Shown one piece after another: positions 48,645 through 59,000 of a stretch of 64,000 nucleotides of DNA (positions are counted from its first letter, which is position 1; the number at the start of each line of letters is the position of its first letter). The stretch is taken from NCBI GenBank assembly GCA_006937955.1, contig SSNP01000001.1:12160015-12224014 (forward strand), read 5' to 3'. The notes under the pieces are model-generated. The model had not been told where the DNA came from and made no database searches. It worked only from the letters and a program-made list of their open reading frames with translations. The position numbers were made by a program, and so were the translations under genes. This stretch comes from Pachypanchax playfairii (lineage: Eukaryota; Chordata; Actinopteri; Cyprinodontiformes; Aplocheilidae).

Positions 48645-49285
48645 CTACAATTTGCACAAGCTCATCGAAATTGGACAATAGAAGATTGGAAAAACGTTGC
48701 CTGGTCTGATGAGTCTCGATTTCTGCTGCGACATTCGGATGGTAGGGTCAGAATTTGGCGTCAACAACATGAAAGCATGGATCCATCCTGCCTTGTATCA
48801 ACGGTTCAGGCTGGTGGTGGTGGTGTAATGGTGTGGGGAATATTTTCTTGGCACTCTTTGGGCCCCTTGGTACCAATTGAGCATCGTTCCAACGCCACAG
48901 CCTACCTGAGTATTGTTGCTGACCATGTCCATCCCTTTATGACCACAATGTACCCAACTTCTGATGGCTACTTTCAGCAGGATAATGCGCCATGTCATAA
49001 AGCTGGAATCATCTCGGACTGGTTTCTTGAACATGACAATGAGTTCACTGTACTCAAATGGCCTCCACAGTCACCAGATCTCAATCCAATAGAGCATCTT
49101 TGGGATGTGGTGGAACGGGAGATTCGCATCATGGATGTGCAGCCGACAAATCTGCGCCAACTTGTGATGCCATCATGTCAATATGGACCAAACTCTCTGA
49201 GGAATGCTTCCAGCACCTTGTTGAATCTATGCCACGAAGAATTGAGGCAGTTCTGAAGGCAAAAGGGGGTCCAACCCGTTACTAG
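48645..49285 (+). pseudogene. Tc1/mariner-like transposase, C-terminal two-thirds, one frameshift
   Basis: Reading from 48645 gives RNWTIEDWKNVAWSDESRF, GGGGVMVWGIFSW, QQDNAPCHK and SPDLNPIEHLWD. These carry the catalytic Asp (48708), Asp (48981) and Glu (49092), with 36 residues between the second and third (DD36E). A one-base deletion near 49162 shifts the frame; the true C-terminus continues as CDAIMSIWTKLSEECFQHLVESMPRRIEAVL to TAG at 49283-49285. The N-terminal DNA-binding domain and 5' end are absent, so it is inactive. Confidence 0.85.
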
Positions 49286-49320
49286 CATGGTGTACCTAAT
49301 AAAGTGGCCGGCTGAGTGTA
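49286..49320 (+). repeat. 3' terminal inverted repeat of the Tc1-like element
   Basis: TGTACCTAATAAAGTGGCCGG followed by CTGAGTGTA, adjoining a TA dinucleotide as expected of a Tc1/mariner insertion. It follows the transposase stop directly. The matching 5' repeat is not found upstream. Confidence 0.7.
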
Positions 49321-49495
49321 TATGAAGGAACTGCTTTGAATACTCTGTTAAACTGGTTTTTGTACACATTTACACATTTGTGTTTTCTGATTTTAACAGT
49401 GATACGAGCTGTAGAACTGACCAAATACCTTTCGCCATCCCATCGTTGTAAAAGAAAATAGATACATTTCCCTTGAACCTGGTGTTAAGAATGTA

Positions 49496-49529
49496 TTTAA
49501 TTAATTCATTAATTAATGAATTAATTAAA
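49496..49529. repeat. 34-bp perfect palindrome
   Basis: TTTAATTAATTCATTAA (49496-49512) is followed immediately by its exact reverse complement (49513-49529), all A/T except one C and one G. It lies about 440 bases upstream of the usp25 ATG and about 175 bases after the Tc1 relic. Confidence 0.9.
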
Positions 49530-49776
49530 TTGATGTATGCTATTTTCTATGTTTGATGTTTCTCGGGGTTTTGTATCTTTTTTTTAAAATGGCAATTCCT
49601 AAAACTGTCACTTCTTTTGTAAACTTTGATATTTCATACAGCATTTATTATGAACATAGTCACCTATTCAATGTTTCATGTAAACATACAGCTCGGTGGC
49701 TTTAGAGTAACAACTGGAGTATAAAAATATTAAATATTTCTCTCTCTATGACGTTGATGCGGTTGGGCCAGACATG

Positions 49777-49843
49777 AGTAATCGATCCCAGCTCGGATGT
49801 TTTCATGCTGACGAGTTGCGCTAGTCACTCTGCCATGGCGCCC
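49777..49843 (-). repeat. tRNA-like relic just upstream of usp25 exon 1
   Basis: The minus strand reads GGGCGCCATGGCAGAGTGAC (acceptor and box A-like) and later GAGCTGGGATCGAT (box B-like). The anticodon stem does not pair cleanly, so this is more likely the head of a decayed tRNA-derived SINE than a working tRNA gene. It lies about 125-190 bases before the usp25 ATG, probably in the promoter or 5' UTR. Confidence 0.4.
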
Positions 49844-49966
49844 GTGATGTCGTTGTTTGAGGTGGGGACTTCGTAGCATCTTCTTTTGTTTTGCTTCAGT
49901 GGCAAGTGCAACTCGTGTTTCACTACTCCTGGTTTGAACTGACTCAGATTTATTTCCGAACCGGCC

Positions 49967-50008
49967 ATGACCGTGGAGCAGAATGTCCTCCAGCAGCATT
50001 CTCAGAAG
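49967..50008 (+). CDS. usp25: usp25 coding exon 1
   Basis: Fourteen codons, MTVEQNVLQQHSQK, ending at a GTAAGC donor (50009). The ATG context CCGGCCATGA is acceptable. Human has one more residue before the final QK. Upstream sequence (about 49850-49966) is presumably 5' UTR and core promoter; no TATA box is evident. Confidence 0.93.
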
Positions 50009-53000
50009 GTAAGCTTGTACAAGATAACTTAGAGCTAGCTCACTTTAGCCTAACTGCATAGCTCCGTAGTATTGGGCTCAAACTACGCAGAATCATCGTT
50101 TGTTGACTCACTGGATAATTGGGTTTATCTTGAACGATTGGATAGTGGGATTATTTGTCCTCCATTCCACGTAGAAGTTTTCAACTCGGATATTTTTAGC
50201 TTTATAAGGCCTAATGTTACGTTACGCTGCTGTTTGTTTACCAATGTTAGCTAACGGTACCGAGCCCCTGCAATGGCAAGTTTAAGCTAAACAATTCCTG
50301 GAAGTTTGGGGATATTTACATTGTTTAGCCTTTTAAAATGTTGCAGAATAATTCGCAGGACCGTGGAGGAAACTATTGTTTCATATTTATAAATAATGAT
50401 GTTTAAACCGCCTCTCGGTAATGTTCACAGAGGGACCGTTTTATAGAAGACTTTGGATAATGTGGGTCTTCTTAAAACAATGTCCATTTTTTTTGGTTCC
50501 TCCAGATGTGTGAATGCTTTCCGAGGTCACTCGTGATCTGGTGTGTTTGTTTACAAAGCCTGTCCAGCGGTAATGGTGGAAACCCACCCGGGTTCTGACG
50601 CTTGATATCGAGCCAATCGAGTGATGGTTCAGAACCGGGAAGGCACATTATTATGTTACATCTCATCATGCTCTCATCTTACCAGGCTGCATTTCCAGTC
50701 CAATCCGTTGCTTCAGCTCCTTGTTATGGGATGTGCATCTTGTTGGTTATATAACCATTGAGTGATGTTGCAAAAAAAAAAATAGACGTTCAAATCATAT
50801 TGTTGCATATATGTTCAGTAATTATCAACTTCCTCATGTATACACACTGTGTATTATTGTATCTGACATTCCCTAAAACGTTATCCATCAGTATGTTTGT
50901 TTATGCCAATTTCCATCACTCATTATAAATCAAATTTATAAAAAGCCACAAAGTCACACTGACCCTTAAAATTAAGATAAAACTGGTTTGATGGATGTAG
51001 TGTGATCATTTATTACTTCAATGTTCACCAAAGGAAACAACTTTGACTTTGTTAAAGTGCCTTAGATCTTTTATCAGATGCAGCGAATTTCTGTTATTTG
51101 AAGAATCTGTTTAATACAAAAATGTAATGAAAAATTTCCAATAGATTTACGAAACTATTTGCTACTTTTAATGTAATTTGTCTCCAGTCTGATGTAACAT
51201 GTTGTTTTGTGGTGGATCAGGAGAGTCAGACTGCAGGTCAGAACGATTCAGAAACTGATAAAAGTTCAACTGATTGCTGCATTTTACAAACATTTCAATT
51301 AAACTCAAGTCGTGTTTGTTCAGTTCTGGTGGTGTTGGACGATCATATGATTGAACTTTTTGACCATGGTTATTTTCAGTTCGATCATGGTGATCAGCTG
51401 TGAGGCTAGTTTCTCGATCAAACATGGTGGAAGCGTGTAGGCCCACTAGGGGACGGTAATACTCCTTGCACATTGTTTGCCCGCCACCATTAAACTACAA
51501 GAAGAAGCATGCCACGTTTTGTGCTACACTAGTACTGCGGAGAAAAAGCAGGAGACAGCAAAATAGATCCCAGTCTTTTGATCTTTAGGTGTTACTGTTT
51601 GATCTGATTATTAAATGCTGCTAAATTTTGTATTTTTATTTGTTTGGCAATGTTTAATTTTGTAGCTACAAAGTAGCTAAACAGTATTGTTATTTAATAT
51701 AAAGTGCCAGTGGCTATGGAGTGAGCAGCGCATACATATGTAATATGTAGCATCACCCATAATGATAAAGTTTACATTTCAGGGTGTCATAATAATTCCA
51801 GAGCAGACAATTTGTTTATTTTGTATCTTTGTCATTAAAAAGACTCAGAATGTTAATAAGAGATTTTACTAATATCTAGTTTCTTCATTTTTACATTTTG
51901 AGCTGCTTTAAATTGGTAATATTTTAAAAATCGTGATAAAATTGATAAACGATATGGAAATATAAGTCGTGATCATTTTTTTGCCATGTCGTCCTGGCCT
52001 AGGTTCTGGAATCTGTTCACACAGTTAGAACAAGCTGTTTGTAATATTAGTGTCATTTTGCTGCAGAAATTCCATGAACAAGTGGCAAAAAATTATCAAT
52101 TTCCTGTTTATACTCAGGTTCATGTTGATTTTGGTCAAAGTTACAAGGGGCCACTTCAGAGGGGCCGAAGAGCCACGTGTGGCTCCCGAGCCTCAGTTTG
52201 TAGATCACTGGTATATGCAGAAATCTGGAGCATGAGTCAAAATAAATTCTTAAGCTTCCATCAGTGACTCAATCCTAAAAGTAGCAGTGTAACGCAAACC
52301 ATTCTGACCTTTACAGGGACTGCAGCTCATCTGTGATTCACAACAAAGATTTTAAAATAATCTTCTGTATTTTCTCCTGCTTGAATCTTCTTTAACATTA
52401 CTGGATTAAGTTTGTAAGCTTGTTTGCAAATGTTGGTAACCTTTAACTCGTGACAATGCCGTCCAGGTTGGTGTTGTTTTGTCTTTTCATGGGTGTGTTT
52501 AGTTGTATTAAGCTGTGTTTCATCAAGGGAGATTAGTAAATGCAGGGTGTGATGCTGGTGTTTTTGTAGGAACCTGTCGCATTCAAGGACGGTCTTGTTT
52601 GTGTTGTTCTGTTGTTTTATTTATTTTGGACTGCGTCCTTTGACATAAAAAACCACGTGGATGCCTGAACTGGATTTGGAAAGCCCCAGTGTTTAAGCTT
52701 CTGCAGAGCCTCAGAGTTGGTCCTTTGTCCTGCATCCAAAACTGTGCCTGGCATGACTCACTAAGATAAAACACATGTGTTACCGTATGGCTGACTAACT
52801 GCTATTGTAGTTGACTTGGCCCAAAACTGTCACAAGCCCATCTTTCTTCATACCTCAGTGACAAAGTGAGCCGTCGTCCAATGCTAACAAACCTGCACCC
52901 ATCAGTCTCTCTGATGCTGACCAGGCCAAGGTTCTCAGCAGACATGATCTCAGGACACTTCAGGGCTCTTAAACAACAAAACATTAAGGAGGAGTGTCTA

Positions 53001-56000
53001 CGACAGCCAACCCTGCCGTGAAATCTCTGCATGGGACAGTGGTACATCTGTCTGACTAACCAGCGGTGGATTCTAAGAGAAAACACAAAGTGTTGTCGGT
53101 ATTTGACAGTGTAAACAAATGGTTTCGCACTAAAAAGAAAGCAACACATGTTCCCTGTAGACTTGGACAGTATTCTGTTTTTGGTACCTTCAGCTGCTTG
53201 TCATGAAAAGTTGTGATGATCACAGATTCATAGTAATGTTTTCATTTTGTATTAGACTCTAAAATAAGCAGAATACACTGAAGGTACTCTTAGCACTATG
53301 CAGGTATTTTGTATTTGATGTGATATTAATCTTAATCCGGTCCTCCAGATGTTGGTGACAGCCAGTTGTCATCTTGGTGTTTAATGCTGTTCACAGCCTC
53401 AACTCTCCATTTTGTTCATTTATATTGATGGGGGGTGTGTCTCAATTCTTTTGTGAGGGAAGGGTCAGGGAGTGCTGCTGCTTTACAGCAACAGAGATTT
53501 TACAGAAGCACGCTTGATAAGGAAGGAAGTAGGAAATTTCCCAGCATGCATTACAAATCACTGGCACAACAATCCAGCCAAATAAGTCACATTTGTTTAT
53601 ATAAGGAGCAACAAAGCGCACTTGCTTTCATGAAGGGGATGTCCCTGACAATGTGGAAGTTACCCCCCCCCCCATCTGATGTGTGCATTAAGTACTAAGG
53701 GAGAGGGGCATCAATTGATCCACTTTAGATTGTATTTAGAAGCTTGGGTGGTCAAAAATTGATGTTTTAAGCCATATAAATATTTTATATTTTATATTGA
53801 TTTAGATAATAATTGTTTAAAAATCTATGTGAGCAGAGCCGTCTTTATCTGCTCCAGTTTTCCTGCTACTCCAGATAGCTACGCTGCCAGGTGCGCTGCT
53901 GCTCCCCCCCTTCCTCACTGTCAGCTCTTTTGTGAAGTGCGAGTACCGTGATTAAGCTGTAAGATCTGGGTGCCTGTTTCTCCAAAGATCTTCCATCCCA
54001 GATAAAAACCTGCTCTATTAGTTTGGTGAAGGTGCAGCTCTGAAGTCAGATTAGGCATAACTCCTTTTTATTGCTTTTTGTGTAAAGTAATTAAATGTGC
54101 CTTAAAATGTCACTTCCACAGAGCCAAATGTTGCTGTTGATGGGTCTTATCATGAGAATGATATAAACTAAGTCTAAATCACTTCCTGTTAGAAGTGGGC
54201 TTGTTCGTCTGTTGCCTGCAGCACCTGCTCGAGGGTTTAGAGAGAATGCAACAATGATGCTGTAACCCAAACATCATTATTTCCAATGACTTGGTCCACA
54301 CAACAGTGGTTTCTGGGCTCCATACTGCAACTGCTAGTTACAGGATATGCTACCATTCACCATGGGGTCATACCACGTCAGTTCACCAAATCTGTAGAAA
54401 AGCTTCTCTCCTGACTCCCACAGATTATGTTAATCCAGATCTTAATGAGCACAATCCAGAATCTCAGGTCTCTACTGCTAATAGTTTTTTTTTTCAGAAA
54501 AAATGTAAAGGGTCAAATGCTAGAGTGTTACTTTTCCTTTTTCAAGCATCTGCTTTTCAAAAACTGCTGAAACTAGTACCTTCAAATTTTGTACAGGAAG
54601 TATCTGGTACAATATCGTTACAAATGTTTATTCAAATTCTAGTTCAAGTGTTAAACATATTCATATGTGCTAAAATCTAGTCCATAATTTCAATTGGTGT
54701 CTTGTCACAACACTTTGAAGTGTCTGTCAACTCCACAATATTGGTGTTAGATAACTGATATTTTGCAGAGGGCTTCAGTTCTACTTGGTATAACTTATAA
54801 TTAGGGATGACTCATGCAACGAATAGCTTCTGAGATGTGAGAGGAAAAACTGGGAAGAAACCCATTTTCATTTCTCATGAATGACATAAGTATCAAACCC
54901 AAATCAACTTCTCCTGAAAGAGCAAGTTTTTTTATTATAATAACTTTAAAATTTGTGTTGGTATTTCTTCCTTATTTTATATTTCTGCAACAAAATCCCA
55001 GTTTTCTGTGTCACGTGAAAAACACTGAAATTAAGTCAAAGTTAGGTTTCATTCTCTGAAGTGCTCCAAAACGGACCCTGATGGTTGTTTGAATCAAATG
55101 ATAAAGTTACAACATTGTATGATCTAAACATGAAAACATACTGATTTATTTAAACCTGGTTATTAAATAAACAAAATTTGATAGTAGGTGTGTTTTTATT
55201 TTGGATTATTGTAAAATATGGTATGTGGCAATTATTTGGACACACTTGACAAGTTCTGAGTTGCTATTAATCTTTGAATCTATTAAAAACTCAATTTTGG
55301 AGTTTATTATATATGAAGTTACCTGCCCAGTAGGTCCGGTTGATTTTAAAGTTTTTCTCCACCCCGACCACTACCTTTTTAATTTGGTATTTTTTCCTGA
55401 GGACAGAGATTAACAGTAAAAACCTGTAAATTTGTGCTCTGCTCTCTTGTGGTTCAACATCCATGAGGTTTTCAGGAAAGTTGTAGGGGTGTGAAGCAGT
55501 AGGTGAATTGATTGAGGTTTGAGACCTGACACACTAAGACAAAACAAGCACATCCTCACCGAACTCAGTGACAAATTCTGGATTAAAACAGCAGATTCAC
55601 TCCAAAGGCTTCTTCAATATTTGGACTACTCTGCAGACTTTGTATTAAATTTGATTCTTCTTCTGCTCCTTCAAAAGGTTGTTGCAACAGTCTTTTAGAC
55701 ATAACAACAAAGAGCTTTTTCAAACATCCCAGTGTATTAAGAATACTCCCAGATTCATTTTAAAGGTGGTTCAGTAGAAAGATGCTTACAGCATGAATTT
55801 GGCATAAGAACTGCCAGATAAAGAATGAAAAGAATTCCTATGGACCGCAACCTGCAAAAAGTATAATCACGATAGATAAAAACATTTAATCATAGAGTAA
55901 TTAACTGCTGGTGAAGTTCTGCTCTGAAACCTTTTTCTATTTTCTATTATCTTTGGGAAATTTAAATTGTTTTGATACTCGGATTGAGTGTTAGATTTAA

Positions 56001-59000
56001 ACGAATGCAGGAACATTCCCAAAGTCACGGGGAAAAGGACGCAAACTACACGTCTCCTCACCTCTCTGCTTTAAACCCTGGAAGCTGCTAATCCAGATGG
56101 GACTGAATGTTCCTCGCACAGTGACTTTTCTCTGGCTAAAGACACTAATGGTTAATCAATACTCAGTTAAACACAGTCGACAGTTCTAATCAATCATGAC
56201 AATTTTAACTAACTGCGTGCGAAACCGATGTGACATTGGTTAATCACACAAGGGATCTGCTTCATGATTATTTACTTTAATAAGTATTTTTTCCATTATT
56301 TTCTTCAACATTTTATCTTTAAAATGTCAGAATATTTCAATGAGTTGTATATTTCAATGTATATTTTTTTTTACAAAGATGGTGTTTAAAAAAAAACCCA
56401 AACAGGCTAAATAATACTTTAAATCAAGTGTGTTTTAAAATTTTATTTTGCATAAAAATACCTGAAACTAGTTAACACATCAAACTAGATGCAATTCACT
56501 AAACCCATTTTTGTAGCCTCGAAAATAAAAATGTGTTACGTACCAAGATGGTAGTTTTTTTTGTTTGTATTTATTTATTTACTTGCTTACTTTTAAATGT
56601 AAAGCTTTAGTCTGTGACAGTGTAGTCCATTTTTTAAAAGGGCGGGACCTTGAACAAAAGGACTTCCTGTTCCACCACCAGGCTCTACACTGTGTTTTAT
56701 TTTTTCTTTTCCTCAACAGCATCAGCAGACTCTACTAAACCAACTAAAAGAGGTCACCGGCACTACGGACATTCAGCTGCTCCAGCAGGCCCTGCAGGTA
56801 CGGCTTTAAACACGGCTTCCACCAGCTCACATGTTAACCGACCGGGCACATGGAACAAATTTTATCTGTAAAATGAAATCATGCAGCAGGTTCAACACAT
56901 TTTCAAGCTTGAAATGCCACAATTACTATTTGATTAAGTGGCAGAAGTTTAAAATATTTCTTTTGTTTTGTGTACACTTGCTTGATCTTCCTGCAGGTGA
57001 GCAATGGAGACTTGGCTGAGGCTGTTGCGTTTTTGACAGAGAAGAACTCGAAGGTCCCTCAGCAGGATGAAACAACGTACTACCAGACATCCCAGGTGGC
57101 CAGCGACAGATATATCAGTGTCGGCAGCCAGGCGGACACAAGTGAGCAGTTCAGAAATCCTAGTCACAACCATTCTTATGTTTGGAACATTTTTATACAT
57201 GTATTTGTTTTTTTGATGCAGATGTAATTGATCTGACAGGGGATGATAAAGATGACCTGCAAAGGGCCATCGCCCTCAGCCTGGAGGAGTCCAACAGGGC
57301 TTTCAGGGAGACGGGCATCACTGATGAGGAGCAGGCCATCAGCAGGTGAGCTGACGAGTGTCCTGTAATCATACACTATAAAAGAGTCTAAAAAGCACCT
57401 GTTGTTTCTTACTTCAAAGATCTGATGTTTGATGTCTCCTGTGCAAAGATCCAGTTCAGAGAATATATGAACTACTTACTGTTTAAACCTTTAGAAGCTT
57501 ATTTCTCTTTTTGCTCATTACTGATGGTGTTTTAGGCTGTCAGGAAGTAAGATGAACTTATTATGTTCTCATACTTAAAATGTACTGTGACATTTGTGGT
57601 GTTGATTTAATTAAAAATGGTTTAAAAGTTTGAATTAACATCTTAAGTTACAGTTATCGAATTTGATTGACAAATCCAGGAGTATGAATGAGCATCTGTC
57701 TGTGTTTGTGTGGCAAGGCTGAAAGGATTTGGTGGAACAGGCTCTTGACTGACTGGGTTTGGACCTGGTCTCTTTTGGGTTTTAGAGTTTTGGAGGCCAG
57801 CATAGCAGAGAACAAAGCAAGTCTAAAACGCACTCACACAGAAGTGTGGAGCGATTCACCCAACCCACACGACAGAAAGAGGACAGACAACTGCCCAGTG
57901 GGTCTGAAGAATGTTGGCAACACCTGTTGGTTCAGTGCCGTCATACAGGTGAGCACACAAGACTAGACAGTACTGGTTCAAACTATATGAAAAAAACCTT
58001 CAAACCTCTTTTAAATCTCTAAAAAAAAATTCTCAAATTGTTTTTCTTTAGATTTAGAACTTTTCAGCTTTTGTTTTTCTTAAACCAAAAGTTTTAGCCA
58101 GTTATTTTAAGTTTCATACACTTACATGTTGAAAAAACACAGTATTTTTCTCACATTTTTGACATCGCTGTCCAAGTAATCCTTTCTGACACCAGTGGTG
58201 AGACGAACATGTTCACCGGGAACATGTTCAGTGTTAGTGCTCATTCCCATCAAGCATCACCTGTTGCTGTAAACCTTTGTTCTCTGACATCATTTTAATC
58301 ACATTTAAGGAGGCAATACATAAGGAAATACTCTTTTGATGTATCCTGTAGTTCTCTAGATATACCGAAGAAACTTGGCTTGAATTAAAGCTATAGTGCG
58401 TAACTTCTGTCGCCCCCTAGCGGAATTTTGCGTTATTACAACAATGAAGCTGGCACTTCCATATGACGTACGCCCACCTGTCCCCCCCCCTTCCCCCAAC
58501 CGCTATCCCTCTGCCGCTGTGATTCGCGATTCCACAACATTTTTATTCTGTTTGAATAAGGACAGCTGTTGAAAAAAGATGGACTCTTCGGAAGAGGTAA
58601 ATATTGTATTTTTTATTTATTTTCCGCAGAAACGCAAATAGCTTATTACAAACGGGAGACAAGGTGCCTGCTAATTTGTAACTGACAGGTTAGTGAATGA
58701 TCTCCTGCTACGAGACTCTCCGCTCGTCCTCCCCCTCCCTTCTTGTTGTGATGTAAAAGACGTAATTTCCTGCGCGCCAGCGCGGGAATATCGCCGGTCG
58801 ACACACAAAGTAAAAATGATATATATTGAAAAATACCGTGAGATGTTTGAGGAGCCGATCGGCTTAATCTGCATTGTGTCATCTCCTCTAATAGTGGCTT
58901 GGCTGAAACGGACATTCACGGACATGTAAAAGTTACGCACTATAGATTTAAAAAACTAAAAAAAAAATCAGCATTTATGTTCCCATTTCTGTTTGATGTG

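Noticed and set aside
54291..54680. Plus-strand open frame of 129 codons within usp25 intron 1
   Set aside because: No domain, low-complexity AT-rich codons, and no splice-site agreement with usp25 exon phases.
58693..58929. Open frames in the 58.4-kb MITE
   Set aside because: Several frames on both strands are open because of composition; they lie entirely inside a MITE and match nothing.
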